From: Megachile rotundata
Lineage: Eukaryota > Arthropoda > Insecta > Hymenoptera > Megachilidae
DNA length: 64,000 nt
Reading direction: 5' to 3'
Assembly: GCF_050947335.1 (NCBI RefSeq)
Contig: NW_027473584.1
Span: 124,001-188,000 of the forward strand
The position numbers were made by a program, and so were the translations under genes. Below are positions 13,613 to 29,280 of this stretch, piece by piece; position 1 is the stretch's first letter; every line of letters begins with the position of its first letter. Below the pieces are notes generated by a model. It was not told the DNA's origin. It saw nothing but the letters and a program-made list of their open reading frames with translations, and searched no databases.

Positions 13613-13694
13613 AACGACAATTAGTTTACTTGTTACTCTTACTATTATCAATCTAACTCATATTATTGGCCATATTATGCTATATGATCGATTG
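13613..13694 (+). repeat. 82-bp monomer 1 (monomer 165)
   Basis: One base is missing: GCTTATATG reads GCTATATG at 13679. The monomer starts AACGACAATTAGTTTAC, has TTGGCC, and is followed by AACGAGGATTAC, as are all other 82-bp monomers. An 83-bp version in the same setting exists at about 11546 and 13040, so this is a derived form that was then copied. Confidence 0.95.
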
Positions 13695-14170
13695 AACGAG
13701 GATTACTATACTTGTTACTCTTATTATTATCAATCTAACTCACATTATTAGCCATATTATGCTTACATGATCGATTGAACGACAATTTCTATACTTGTTA
13801 CTCTCATTATTATCAATCTAACTCATATTATTAGCCATAATATGCTTATATGATCGATTGAACGAAGATTACTGTACTTATTACTCTTATTATTACCAAT
13901 CTAACTCATATTATTAGCCATATTATGCATATATTATCGATAGAACGACAATTACTATACTTGTTACTCTTATTATTATCAATCTAACTCATATTATTAG
14001 CCATATTATGCTTATATGATCGATTGAACGACAATTTCTATATTTGTTACTCTTACTTTTATCAATCTAACTCATATTATTAGCCATATTATGCTTATAT
14101 GATCGATAGAACGACAATTGCTATACTTGTTACTCTTATTGTTATCAATCTAACTCATACAATTAGCCAT

Positions 14171-14177
14171 ATTACGC
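14171..14177 (+). other. ATTACGC marker, CATACAATT form
   Basis: ATTATGC reads ATTACGC, which adds a CpG, and the monomer also carries CATACAATT. The same pair occurs at 16743, 19564, 20891, 32257 and 43130. A sister form with CATACTATT occurs at 38897, 45869, 49189, 56492, 62218 and 63131, with the next monomer showing TTACTTTTATT instead of TTACTCTTATT. Confidence 0.82.
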
Positions 14178-16030
14178 TTATATGATCGATTGAACGAAGA
14201 TTACTGTACTTATTACTCTTATTATTATCAATCTAACTCATATTATTAGCCATATTATGCTTATATGATCGATTGAACGACAATTACTATACTTATTACT
14301 CTTATTATTATCAATCTAACTCATATTATTAGCCATATTATGCTTATATGATCGATAGAACGACAATTACTATACTTATTACTCTTATTAATATCAATCT
14401 AACTCATATTATTAGCCATATTATGCTTATATTATCGATAGAACGACAATTACTATACTTGTTACTCTTATTATTATCAATCTAACTCATATTATTAGCC
14501 ATATTATGCTTATATGATCGATTGAACGACAATTTCTATACTTGTTACTCTCATTATTATCAATCTAACACATATTATTAGCCATAATATGCTTATATGA
14601 TCGATTGAACGAAGATTACTGTACTTATTACTCTTATTATTACCAATCTAACTCATATTATTAGCCATATTATGCTTATATTATCGATGGAACGACAATT
14701 ACTATACTTGTTACTCTTATTATTATCAATCTAACTCATATTATTAGCCATATTATGCTTATATGATCGATTGAACGACAATTACTATACTTGTTACTCT
14801 TATTATTATCAATCTAACTCATATTATTAGCCATATTATGCTTATATGATCGATTGAACGACAATTTCTATACTTGTTACTCTCATTATTATCAATCTAA
14901 CTCATATTATTAGCCATAATATGCTTATATGATCGATTGAACGAAGGTTACTGTTCTTATTACTCTTATTATTACCAATCTAACACATATTATTAGCCAT
15001 ATTATGCTTATATTAACGATAGAACGACAATTACTATACTTGTAACTCTTATTATTATCAATCTAACTCATATTATTAGCCATATTATGCTTATATGATC
15101 GATTGAACGACAATTTCTAAACCTGGTACTTTCATTATTATCAATCTAACTCATATTATTAGCCATATAATGCTTATGTGATCGATAGAACGACAATTGC
15201 TATACTTGTTACTCTTATTATTATCAATCTAACTCATATTATTAGCCATATTATGCTTAAATTATCGATAGAACGACAATTACTGTACTTGTTACTCTTA
15301 TTATTATCAATCTAACTCATATTACTAGCCATATTATGCTTATATGATCGATTGAGCGACAATTCCTATACTTGTTACTCTCATTATTATCAATCTAACA
15401 CATATTATTAGCCATATTATGCTTATATGATCGATAGAACGACAATTACTATACTTATTATTCTTATTATTATCAATCTAACTCATATTACTAGCCATAT
15501 TATGCTTATATGATCGATTGAACGACAATTTCTAAACCTGTTACTTTCATTATTATCAATCTAACTCATATTATTAGCCATATTATGCTTATACTATCGA
15601 TAGAACGACAATTACTATACTTCTTACTCTTATTAATATCAATCTAACTCATATTATTGGCCATATTATGTGGATATGATCGATAGGACGACAATTACTA
15701 TACTCATTACTCTTATTATTATCCATCTAACTCATATTATTAGCCATATTATGCTTATATGAACGATTCAACGAGGATTACTATACTTGTTACTCATATT
15801 ATTATCAATCTAACTCATATTATTAGACATATTATGCTTATATGATCGATTGAACGACAATTTCTATACTTATTACTCTTATTATTATCAATCTAACTCA
15901 TATTATTAGCCATATTATGCTTATACTATCGATAGAACGACAATTAGTTTACTTGTTACTCTTACTATTATCAATCTAACTCATATTATTGGCCATATTA
16001 TGCTTATATGATCGATTGAACGAGGATTAC

Positions 16031-18850
16031 TATACTTGTTACTCTCATTATTATCAATCTAACTCATATTATTAGCCATATTATGCTTATATGATCGATA
16101 GAACGACAATTACTATACTCATTACTCTTATTATTATCAATCTAACTCATATTATTAGCCATATTATGCTTATACTATCGATAGAACGACAATTAGTTTA
16201 CTTGTTACTCTTACTATTATCAATCTAACTCATATTATTGGCCATATTATGCTATATGATCGATTGAACGAGGATTACTATACTTGTTACTCTTATTATT
16301 ATCAATCTAACTCATATTATTAGCCATATTATGCTTACATGATCGATTGAACGACAATTTCTATACTTGTTACTCTCATTATTATCAATCTAACTCATAT
16401 TATTAGCCATAATATGCTTATATGATCGATTGAACGAAGATTACTGTACTTATTACTCTTATTATTACCAATCTAACTCATATTATTAGCCATATTATGC
16501 ATATATTATCGATAGAACGACAATTACTATACTTGTTACTCTTATTATTATCAATCTAACTCATATTATTAGCCATATTATGCTTATATGATCGATTGAA
16601 CGACAATTTCTATACTTGTTACTCTTACTTTTATCAATCTAACTCATATTATTAGCCATATTATGCTTATATGATCGATAGAACGACAATTGCTATACTT
16701 GTTACTCTTATTGTTATCAATCTAACTCATACAATTAGCCATATTACGCTTATATGATCGATTGAACGAAGATTACTGTACTTATTACTCTTATTATTAT
16801 CAATCTAACTCATATTATTAGCCATATTATGCTTATATGATCGATTGAACGACAATTACTATACTTATTACTCTTATTATTATCAATCTAACTCATATTA
16901 TTAGCCATATTATGCTTATATGATCGATAGAACGACAATTACTATACTTATTACTCTTATTAATATCAATCTAACTCATATTATTAGCCATATTATGCTT
17001 ATATTATCGATAGAACGACAATTACTATACTTGTTACTCTTATTATTATCAATCTAACTCATATTATTAGCCATATTATGCTTATATGATCGATTGAACG
17101 ACAATTTCTATACTTGTTACTCTCATTATTATCAATCTAACTCATATTATTAGCCATATTATGCTTATATGATCGATTGAACGAAGATTACTGTACTTAT
17201 TACTCTTATTATTATCAATCTAACTCATATTATTAGCCATATTATGCTTATATGATCGATTGAACGACAATTACTATACTTGTTACTCTTATTATTATCA
17301 ATCTAACTCATATTATTAGCCATATTATGCTTATATGATCGATTGAACGACAATTTCTATACTTGTTACTCTCATTATTATCAATCTAACTCATATTATT
17401 AGCCATAATATGCTTATATGATCGATTGAACGAAGGTTACTGTTCTTATTACTCTTATTATTACCAATCTAACACATATTATTAGCCATATTATGCTTAT
17501 ATTAACGATAGAACGACAATTACTATACTTGTAACTCTTATTATTATCAATCTAACTCATATTATTAGCCATATTATGCTTATATGATCGATTGAACGAC
17601 AATTTCTAAACCTGGTACTTTCATTATTATCAATCTAACTCATATTATTAGCCATATAATGCTTATATGATCGATAGAACGACAATTGCTATACTTGTTA
17701 CTCTTATTATTATCAATCTAACTCATATTATTAGCCATATTATGCTTAAATTATCGATAGAACGACAATTACTGTACTTGTTACTCTTATTATTATCAAT
17801 CTAACTCATATTACTAGCCATATTATGCTTATATGATCGATTGAGCGACAATTCCTATACTTGTTACTCTCATTATTATCAATCTAACACATATTATTAG
17901 CCATATTATGCTTATATGATCGATAGAACGACAATTACTATACTTATTATTCTTATTATTATCAATCTAACTCATATTACTAGCCATATTATGCTTATAT
18001 GATCGATTGAACGACAATTTCTAAACCTGTTACTTTCATTATTATCAATCTAACTCATATTATTAGCCATATTATGCTTATACTATCGATAGAACGACAA
18101 TTACTATACTTCTTACTCTTATTAATATCAATCTAACTCATATTATTGGCCATATTATGTGGATATGATCGATAGGACGACAATTACTATACTCATTACT
18201 CTTATTATTATCCATCTAACTCATATTATTAGCCATATTATGCTTATATGATCGATTCAACGAGGATTACTATACTTGTTACTCATATTATTATCAATCT
18301 AACTCATATTATTAGACATATTATGCTTATATGATCGATTGAACGACAATTTCTATACTTATTACTCTTATTGTTATCAATCTAACTCATATTATTAGCC
18401 ATATTATGCTTATACTATCGATAGAACGACAATTAGTTTACTTGTTACTCTTACTATTATCAATCTAACTCATATTATTGGCCATATTATGCTTATATGA
18501 TCGATTGAACGAGGATTACTATACTTGTTACTCTTATTATTATCAATCTAACTCATATTATTAGCCATATTATGCTTATATGATCGATTGAACGACAATT
18601 TCTATACTTGTTACTCTCATTATTATCAATCTAACTCATATTATTAGCCATAATATGCTTATATGATCGATTGAACGAAGATTACTGTACTTATTACTCT
18701 TATTATTACCAATCTAACTCATATTATTAGCCATATTATGCTTATATTATCGATAGAACGACAATTACTATACTTGTTACTCTTATTATTATCAATCTAA
18801 CTCATATTATTAGCCATATTATGCTTATATGATCGATTGAACGACAATTT
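16031..18850 (+). repeat. HOR copy F2, about 34 monomers
   Basis: Carries the 82-bp monomer at 16185-16266 and ATTACGC at 16743. About 16090-17150 recurs at 18911-19971, an offset of 2821 bp (34 monomers with one of 82 bp). Its GAACGAAGG monomer at 17428 pairs with 14939 in F1. Confidence 0.78.
16185..16266 (+). repeat. 82-bp monomer 2 (monomer 196)
   Basis: GCTATATG at 16251, 31 monomers after the first, same context. Confidence 0.95.
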
Positions 18851-20160
18851 CTATACTTGTTACTCTCATTATTATCAATCTAACTCATATTATTAGCCAT
18901 ATTATGCTTATATGATCGATAGAACGACAATTACTATACTCATTACTCTTATTATTATCAATCTAACTCATATTATTAGCCATATTATGCTTATACTATC
19001 GATAGAACGACAATTAGTTTACTTGTTACTCTTACTATTATCAATCTAACTCATATTATTGGCCATATTATGCTATATGATCGATTGAACGAGGATTACT
19101 ATACTTGTTACTCTTATTATTATCAATCTAACTCATATTATTAGCCATATTATGCTTACATGATCGATTGAACGACAATTTCTATACTTGTTACTCTCAT
19201 TATTATCAATCTAACTCATATTATTAGCCATAATATGCTTATATGATCGATTGAACGAAGATTACTGTACTTATTACTCTTATTATTACCAATCTAACTC
19301 ATATTATTAGCCATATTATGCATATATTATCGATAGAACGACAATTACTATACTTGTTACTCTTATTATTATCAATCTAACTCATATTATTAGCCATATT
19401 ATGCTTATATGATCGATTGAACGACAATTTCTATATTTGTTACTCTTACTTTTATCAATCTAACTCATATTATTAGCCATATTATGCTTATATGATCGAT
19501 AGAACGACAATTGCTATACTTGTTACTCTTATTGTTATCAATCTAACTCATACAATTAGCCATATTACGCTTATATGATCGATTGAACGAAGATTACTGT
19601 ACTTATTACTCTTATTATTATCAATCTAACTCATATTATTAGCCATATTATGCTTATATGATCGATTGAACGACAATTACTATACTTATTACTCTTATTA
19701 TTATCAATCTAACTCATATTATTAGCCATATTATGCTTATATGATCGATAGAACGACAATTACTATACTTATTACTCTTATTAATATCAATCTAACTCAT
19801 ATTATTAGCCATATTATGCTTATATTATCGATAGAACGACAATTACTATACTTGTTACTCTTATTATTATCAATCTAACTCATATTATTAGCCATATTAT
19901 GCTTATATGATCGATTGAACGACAATTTCTATACTTGTTACTCTCATTATTATCAATCTAACTCATATTATTAGCCATAATATGCTTATATGATCGATTG
20001 AACGAAGATTACTGTACTTATTACTCTTATTATTACCAATCTAACTCATATTATTAGCCATATTATGCTTATATTATCGATGGAACGACAATTACTATAC
20101 TTGTTACTCTTATTATTATCAATCTAACTCATATTATTAGCCATATTATGCTTATATGAT
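18851..20160 (+). repeat. HOR copy F3, closest to F1
   Basis: It shares private variants with F1 rather than F2: CTATATTTG (19431 region against 14038) and TCGATGG (20078 against 14685). The offset is 5393 bp, 65 monomers including two of 82 bp. The likely order is therefore F1 to F3 by a larger exchange, with F2 having lost or never had these changes. Confidence 0.72.
19006..19087 (+). repeat. 82-bp monomer 3 (monomer 230)
   Basis: GCTATATG at 19072, 34 monomers after the previous one, same context. Confidence 0.95.
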
Positions 20161-20332
20161 CGATTGAACGACAATTTCTATACTTGTTACTCTCATTATT
20201 ATCAATCTAACTCATATTATTAGCCATATTATGCTTATATGATCGATAGAACGACAATTACTATACTCATTACTCTTATTATTATCAATCTAACTCATAT
20301 TATTAGCCATATTATGCTTATACTATCGATAG

Positions 20333-20414
20333 AACGACAATTAGTTTACTTGTTACTCTTACTATTATCAATCTAACTCATATTATTGGCCATATTATGC
20401 TATATGATCGATTG
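20333..20414 (+). repeat. 82-bp monomer 4 (monomer 246)
   Basis: GCTATATG at 20399, 16 monomers after the previous one, same context. Confidence 0.95.
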
Positions 20415-22987
20415 AACGAGGATTACTATACTTGTTACTCTTATTATTATCAATCTAACTCATATTATTAGCCATATTATGCTTATATGATCGATTGAAC
20501 GACAATTTCTATACTTGTTACTCCCATTATTATCAATCTAACTCATATTATTAGCCATAATATGCTTATATGATCGATTGAACGAAGATTACTGTACATA
20601 TTACTCTTATTATTACCAATCTAACTCATATTATTAGCCATATTATGCATATACTATCGATAGAACGACAATTACTATACTTGTTACTCTTATTATTATC
20701 AATCTAACTCATATTATTAGCCATATTATGCTTATATGATCGATTGAACGACAATTTCTATACTTGTTACTCTTACTTTTATCAATCTAACTCATATTAT
20801 TAGCCATATTATGCTTATATGATCGATAGAACGACAATTGCTATACTTGTTACTCTTATTGTTATCAATCTAACTCATACAATTAGCCATATTACGCTTA
20901 TATGATCGATTGAACGAAGATTACTGTACTTATTACTCTTATTATTATCAATCTAACTCATATTATTAGCCATATTATGCTTATATGATCGATTGAACGA
21001 CAATTACTATACTTATTACTCTTATTATTATCAATCTAACTCATATTATTAGCCATATTATGCTTATATGATCGATAGAACGACAATTACTATACTTATT
21101 ACTCTTATTAATATCAATCTAACTCATATTATTAGCCATATTATGCTTATATTATCGATAGAACGACAATTACTATACTTGTTACTCTTATTATTATCAA
21201 TCTAACTCATATTATTAGCCATATTATGCTTATATGATCGATTGAACGACAATTTCTATACTTGTTACTCTCATTATTATCAATCTAACTCATATTATTA
21301 GCCATATTATGCTTATATGATCGATAGAACGACAATTACTATACTCATTACTCTTATTATTATCAATCTAACTCATATTATTAGCCATATTATGCTTATA
21401 CTATCGATAGAACGACAATTAGTTTACTTGTTACTCTTACTATTATCAATCTAACTCATTTTATTGGCCATATTATGCTTATATGATCGATTGAACGAGG
21501 ATTACTGTACTTATTACTCTTATTATTACCAATCTAACTCATATTATTAGCCATATTATGCTTATATTATCGATAGAATGACAATTACTATACTTGTTAC
21601 TCTTATAATTATCAATCTAACTCATATTATTAGCCATATAATGCTTATATGATCGATAGAACGACAATTGCTATACTTGTTACTCTTATTATTATCAATC
21701 TAACTCATATTATTAGCCATATTATGCTTAAATTATCGATAGAACGACAATTACTGTACTTGTTACTCTTATTATTATCAATCTAACTCATATTACTAGC
21801 CATATTATGCTTATATGATCGATTGAGCGACAATTCCTATACTTGTTACTCTCATTATTATCAATCTAACACATATTATTAGCCATATTATGCTTATATG
21901 ATCGATAGAACGACAATTACTATACTTATTATTCTTATTATTATCAATCTAACTCATATTACTAGCCATATTATGCTTATATGATCGATTGAACGACAAT
22001 TTCTAAACCTGTTACTTTCATTATTATCAATCTAACTCATATTATTAGCCATATTATGCTTATACTATCGATAGAACGACAATTACTATACTTCTTACTC
22101 TTATTAATATCAATCTAACTCATATTATTGGCCATATTATGTGGATATGATCGATAGGACGACAATTACTATACTCATTACTCTTATTATTATCCATCTA
22201 ACTCATATTATTAGCCATATTATACTTATATGATCGATTCAACGAGGATTACTATACTTGTTACTCATATTATTATCAATCTAACTCATATTATTAGACA
22301 TATTATGCTTATATGATCGATTGAACGACAATTTCTATACTTATTACTCTTATTATTATCAATCTAACTCATATTATTAGCCATATTATGCTTATACTAT
22401 CGATAGAACGACAATTAGTTTACTTGTTACTCTTACTATTATCAATCTAACTCATATTATTGGCCATATTATGCTTATATGATCGATTGAACGAGGATTA
22501 CTATACTTGTTACTCTTATTATTATCAATCTAACTCATATTATTAGCCATATTATGCTTATATGATCGATTGAACGACAATTTCTATACTTGTTACTCTC
22601 ATTATTATCAATCTAACTCATATTATTAGCCATAATATGCTTATATGATCGATTGAACGAAGATTACTGTACTTATTACTCTTATTATTACCAATCTAAC
22701 TCATATTATTAGCCATATTATGCTTATATTATCGATAGAACGACAATTACTATACTTGTTACTCTTATTATTATCAATCTAACTCATATTATTAGCCATA
22801 TTATGCTTATATGATCGATTGAACGACAATTTCTATACTTGTTACTCTCATTATTATCAATCTAACTCATATTATTAGCCATATTATGCTTATATGATCG
22901 ATAGAACGACAATTACTATACTCATTACTCTTATTATTATCAATCTAACTCATATTATTAGCCATATAATGCTTATACTATCGATAG

Positions 22988-23069
22988 AACGACAATTAGT
23001 TTACTTGTTACTCTTACTATTATCAATCTAACTCATATTATTGGCCATATTATGCTATATGATCGATTG
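22988..23069 (+). repeat. 82-bp monomer 5 (monomer 278)
   Basis: GCTATATG at 23054. The next monomer carries ATCATCCATC in place of ATTATCAATC. This marks a subfamily shared with 23817 and 26804 only. Confidence 0.95.
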
Positions 23070-23816
23070 AACGAGGATTACTATACTCATTACTCTTATT
23101 ATCATCCATCTAACTCATATTATTAGCCATATTATGCTTATATGATCGATAGAACGACAATTACTATACTTATTACTCTCATTATTATCAATCTAACTCA
23201 TATTATTAGCCATAATATGCTTATATGATCGATTGAACGAAGATTACTGTACTTATTACTCTTATTATTACCAATCTAACTCATATTATTAGCCATATTA
23301 TGCTTATATTATCGATAGAACGACAATTACTATACTTGTTACTCTTATTATTATCAATCTAACTCATATTATTAGCCATATTATGCTTATATGATCGATT
23401 GAACGACAATTTCTATACTTGTTACTCTCATTATTATCAATCTAACTCATATTATTAGCCATAATATGCTTATATGATCGATTGAACGAAGATTACTGTA
23501 CTTATTACTCTTATTATTACCAATCTAACTCATATTATTAGCCATATTATGCTTATATTATCGATAGAACGACAATTACTATACTTGTTACTCTTATTAT
23601 TATCAATCTAACTCATATTATTAGCCATATTATGCTTATATGATCGATTGAACGACAATTTCTATACTTGTAACTCTCATTATTATCAATCTAACTCATA
23701 TTATTAGCCATATTATGCTTATATGATCGATAGAACGACAATTACTATACTCATTACTCTTATTATTATCAATCTAACTCATATTATTAGCCATATAATG
23801 CTTATACTATCGATAG

Positions 23817-23898
23817 AACGACAATTAGTTTACTTGTTACTCTTACTATTATCAATCTAACTCATATTATTGGCCATATTATGCTATATGATCGATTG
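23817..23898 (+). repeat. 82-bp monomer 6 (monomer 288)
   Basis: GCTATATG at 23883, ten monomers after the previous one, again followed by ATCATCCATC. Confidence 0.95.
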
Positions 23899-24380
23899 AA
23901 CGAGGATTACTATACTCATTACTCTTATTATCATCCATCTAACTCATATTATTAGCCATATTATGCTTATATGATCGATAGAACGACAATTACTATACTT
24001 ATTACTCTCATTATTATCAATCTAACTCATATTATTAGCCATAATATGCTTATATGATCGATTGAACGAAGATTACTGTACTTATTACTCTTATTATTAC
24101 CAATCTAACTCATATTATTAGCCATATTATGCTTATATTATCGATAGAACGACAATTACTATACTTGTTACTCTTATTATTATCAATCTAACTCATATTA
24201 TTAGCCATATTATGCTTATATGATCGATTGAACGACAATTTCTATACTTGTTACTCTCATTATTATCAATCTAACTCATATTATTAGCCATATTATGCTT
24301 ATATGATCGATAGAACGACAATTACTATACTTGTTACTCTTATTATTATCAATCTAACCCATATTATTAGCCATATTATG

Positions 24381-24388
24381 CTTAAGTG
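24381..24388 (+). other. CTTAAGTG marker monomer, first of 15
   Basis: CTTATATG has changed to CTTAAGTG, in a monomer with AACCCAT in nearly all copies and followed by AGCGACAATTAC. Further copies: 25128, 26124, 27368, 28115, 29111, 34173, 39982, 45045, 46954, 50274, 57162, 58158, 59652 and 63801. None lies in the first 24 kb. Confidence 0.85.
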
Positions 24389-26280
24389 ATCGATAGAGCG
24401 ACAATTACTATACTTATTACTCTTATTATTATCAATCTAACTCATATTATTACCCATATTATGTTTATATGATCGATAGAACGACAATTACTATACTTAT
24501 TACTCTTATTAATGTCAATCTAACTCATATTATTGGCCATATTATGTGGATATGATCGATAGGACGACAAGTACTATACTCATTACTCTTATTATTATCA
24601 ATCTAACTCATATTATTAACCATATTATGCAGATATGATCGATAGAACGACAATTACTATACTTATTACTCTTGCTGTTATCAATCTAACTCATATTATT
24701 AGCCATATTATGCTTATATGATCGATAGAACGACAATTACTATACTTATTACTCTCATTATTATCAATCTAACTCATATTATTAGCCATAATATGCTTAT
24801 ATGATCGATTGAACGAAGATTACTGTACTTATTACTCTTATTATTACCAATCTAACTCATATTATTAGCCATATTATGCTTATATTATCGATAGAACGAC
24901 AATTACTATACTTGTTACTCTTATTATTATCAATCTAACTCATATTATTAGCCATATTATGCTTATATGATCGATTGAACGACAATTTCTATACTTGTTA
25001 CTCTCATTATTATCAATCTAACTCATATTATTAGCCATATTATGCTTATATGATCGATAGAACGATAATTACTATACTTGTTACTCTTATTATTATCAAT
25101 CTAACCCATATTATTAGCCATATTATGCTTAAGTGATCGATAGAGCGACAATTACTATACTTATTACTCTTATTATTATCAATCTAACTCATATTATTAC
25201 CCATATTATGTTTATATGATCGATAGAACGACAATTACTATACTTATTACTCTTATTAATGTCAATCTAACTCATATTATCGGCCGTATTATGTGGATAT
25301 GATCGATAGGACGACAAGTACTATACTCATTACTCTTATTATTATCAATCTAACTCATATTATTAACCATATTATGCAGATATGATCGATAGAACGACAA
25401 TTACTATACTTAATACTCTTGCTGTTATCAATCTAACTCATATTATTAGCCATATTATGCTTATATGATCGATAGAAAGACAATTGCTATACTTATTGCT
25501 CTTACTATTGTCAAGCTAACTCATATTATTAGCCATATTATGCTTATATGATCGATTGAACGAAGATTACTGTACTTATTACACTTATTATTACCAATCT
25601 AACTCATATTATTAGCCATATTATGCTTATATTATCGATAGAACGACATATACTATGCTTGTTACTCATATTATTATCAATCTAACTCATATCATTCGCC
25701 ATATTATGCTTATATGATCGATTGAACGACAATTACTATACTTGTTACTCTTACTATTATCAATCTAACTCATATTATTAGCCATATTATGCTTATATGA
25801 TCGATTGAACGAAGATTACTGTACTTATTACTCTTATTATTATCAATCTAACTCATATTATTAGCCATATTATGCTTATATGATCGATTGAACGACAATT
25901 ACTATACTTGTTACTCTTATTATTATCAATCTAAGTCATATTATTAGCCATATTATGCTTATATGATCGATTGAACGACAATTTCTATACTTGTTACTCT
26001 CATTATTATCAATCTAACTCATATTATTAGCCATATTATGCTTATATGATCGATAGAACGACAATTACTATACTTGTTACTCTTATTATTATCAATCTAA
26101 CCCATATTATTAGCCATATTATGCTTAAGTGATCGATAGAGCGACAATTACTATACTTATTACTCTTATTATTATCAATCTAACTCATATTATTAGCCAT
26201 ATTATGCTTATATTATCGATAGAACGACAATTGCTATACTTGTTACTCTTACTATTATCAATCTAACTCATATTATTAGC

Positions 26281-29280
26281 CATATTATGCTTATATTATC
26301 GATAGAACGACAATTACTATACTTGTTACTCTTATTATTATCAATCTAACTCATATTATTAGCCATATTATGCTTATATGATCGATTGAACGACAATTTC
26401 TATACTTGTTACTCTCATTATTATCTATCTAACTCATATTATTAGCCATAATATGCTTATATGATCGATTGAACGAAGATTACTGTACTTATTACTCTTA
26501 TTATTACCAATCTAACTCATATTATTAGCCATATTATGCTTATATTATCGATAGAACGACAATTACTATACTTGTTACTCTTATTATTATCAATCTAACT
26601 CATATTATTAGCCATATTATGCTTATATGATCGATTGAACGACAATTTCTATACTTGTTACTCTCATTATTATCAATCTAACTCATATTATTAGCCATAT
26701 TATGCTTATATGATCGATAGAACGACAATTACTATACTCATTACTCTTATTATTATCAATCTAACTCATATTATTAGCCATATAATGCTTATACTATCGA
26801 TAGAACGACAATTAGTTTACTTGTTACTCTTACTATTATCAATCTAACTCATATTATTGGCCATATTATGCTATATGATCGATTGAACGAGGATTACTAT
26901 ACTCATTACTCTTATTATCATCCATCTAACTCATATTATTAGCCATATTATGCTTATATGATCGATAGAACGACAATTACTATACTTATTACTCTCATTA
27001 TTATCAATCTAACTCATATTATTAGCCATAATATGCTTATATGATCGATTGAACGAAGATTACTGTACTTATTACTCTTATTATTACCAATCTAACTCAT
27101 ATTATTAGCCATATTATGCTTATATTATCGATAGAACGACAATTACTATACTTGTTACTCTTATTATTATCAATCTAACTCATATTATTAGCCATATTAT
27201 GCTTATATGATCGATTGAACGACAATTTCTATACTTGTTACTCTCATTATTATCAATCTAACTCATATTATTAGCCATATTATGCTTATATGATCGATAG
27301 AACGACAATTACTATACTTGTTACTCTTATTATTATCAATCTAATCCATATTATTAGCCATATTATGCTTAAGTGATCGATAGAGCGACAATTACTATAC
27401 TTATTACTCTTATTATTATCAATCTAACTCATATTATTACCCATATTATGTTTATATGATCGATAGAACGACAATTACTATACTTATTACTCTTATTAAT
27501 GTCAATCTAACTCATATTATTGGCCATATTATGTGGATATGATCGATAGGACGACAAGTACTATACTCATTACTCTTATTATTATCAATCTAACTCATAT
27601 TATTAACCATATTATGCAGATATGATCGATAGAACGACAATTACTATACTTATTACTCTTGCTGTTATCAATCTAACTCATATTATTAGCCATATTATGC
27701 TTATATGATCGATAGAACGACAATTACTATACTTATTACTCTCATTATTATCAATCTAACTCATATTATTAGCCATAATATGCTTATATGATCGATTGAA
27801 CGAAGATTACTGTACTTATTACTCTTATTATTACCAATCTAACTCATATTATTAGCCATATTATGCTTATATTATCGATAGAACGACAATTACTATACTT
27901 GTTACTCTTATTATTATCAATCTAACTCATATTATTAGCCATATTATGCTTATATGATCGATTGAACGACAATTTCTATACTTGTTACTCTCATTATTAT
28001 CAATCTAACTCATATTATTAGCCATATTATGCTTATATGATCGATAGAACGACAATTACTATACTTGTTACTCTTATTATTATCAATCTAACCCATATTA
28101 TTAGCCATATTATGCTTAAGTGATCGATAGAGCGACAATTACTATACTTATTACTCTTATTATTATCAATCTAACTCATATTATTACCCATATTATGTTT
28201 ATATGATCGATAGAACGACAATTACTATACTTATTACTCTTATTAATGTCAATCTAACTCATATTATTGGCCGTATTATGTGGATATGATCGATAGGACG
28301 ACAAGTACTATACTCATTACTCTTATTATTATCAATCTAACTCATATTATTAACCATATTATGCAGATATGATCGATAGAACGACAATTACTATACTTAT
28401 TACTCTTGCTGTTATCAATCTAACTCATATTATTAGCCATATTATGCTTATATGATCGATAGAAAGACAATTGCTATACTTATTGCTCTTACTATTGTCA
28501 AGCTAACTCATATTATTAGCCATATTATGCTTATATGATCGATTGAACGAAGATTACTGTACTTATTACACTTATTATTACCAATCTAACTCATATTATT
28601 AGCCATATTATGCTTATATTATCGATAGAACGACATATACTATGCTTGTTACTCATATTATTATCAATCTAACTCATATCATTCGCCATATTATGCTTAT
28701 ATGATCGATTGAACGACAATTACTATACTTGTTACTCTTACTATTATCAATCTAACTCATATTATTAGCCATATTATGCTTATATGATCGATTGAACGAA
28801 GATTACTGTACTTATTACTCTTATTATTATCAATCTAACTCATATTATTAGCCATATTATGCTTATATGATCGATTGAACGACAATTACTATACTTGTTA
28901 CTCTTATTATTATCAATCTAAGTCATATTATTAGCCATATTATGCTTATATGATCGATTGAACGACAATTTCTATACTTGTTACTCTCATTATTATCAAT
29001 CTAACTCATATTATTAGCCATATTATGCTTATATGATCGATAGAACGACAATTACTATACTTGTTACTCTTATTATTATCAATCTAACCCATATTATTAG
29101 CCATATTATGCTTAAGTGATCGATAGAGCGACAATTACTATACTTATTACTCTTATTATTATCAATCTAACTCATATTATTAGCCATATTATGCTTATAT
29201 TATCGATAGAACGACAATTGCTATACTTGTTACTCTTACTATTATCAATCTAACTCATATTATTAGCCATATTATGCTTA
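26281..29280 (+). repeat. HOR copy G2, 36 monomers
   Basis: Second copy of the 36-monomer unit. By eye it differs from G1 at only a few bases: TCGGCCG against TTGGCCG near 25280/28267, CTTAATACTC against CTTATTACTC near 25411/28398, AACCCAT against AATCCAT near 24356/27343, and AACGATAATT against AACGACAATT near 25065/28052. The junction monomer 26223-26305 joins a G2-end left half to a G1-start right half, with the switch within 26259-26296. Confidence 0.88.
26804..26885 (+). repeat. 82-bp monomer 7 (monomer 324)
   Basis: GCTATATG at 26870, 36 monomers after the previous one. It is its HOR counterpart in G2 and is again followed by ATCATCCATC. Confidence 0.95.

Larger units (their letters stand above)
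13460..16030 (+). repeat. HOR copy F1, about 31 monomers
   Basis: The first block with the 82-bp monomer (13613-13694). It matches F2 at 2572 bp (31 monomers, one of them 82 bp) up to about 14565, then at 2489 bp (30 monomers) from about 14750 on, so one monomer was lost or gained. Other markers are ATTACGC at 14171 after CATACAATT, TCGATGG at 14685 and CTATATTTG at about 14038. Confidence 0.8.
20161..23260 (+). repeat. HOR copy F4 and following segment
   Basis: About 20161-21470 repeats F3 at 1327 bp (16 monomers with one of 82 bp). Private changes include TACTCCCATT at about 20521 and ACATATTACTC at about 20596. About 20230-21630 recurs at 31600-32990 (137 monomers) and in part at 43000-43870. 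From about 21640 to 22980 the order matches about 30010-31200 and 37000-38340. Confidence 0.7.
23261..26280 (+). repeat. HOR copy G1, 36 monomers (2987 bp)
   Basis: Matches G2 at 2987 bp, which is 36 x 83 minus one base for the 82-bp monomer. Five anchors agree: CTATATG 23883 to 26870, CTTAAGTG 24381 to 27368, 25128 to 28115 and 26124 to 29111, and ACATATACT 25642 to 28629. Inside it a 9-monomer step (747 bp) repeats CTTAAGTG and GCAGATATG. A 10-monomer step (829 bp) links the 82-bp monomers at 22988 and 23817. Confidence 0.88.
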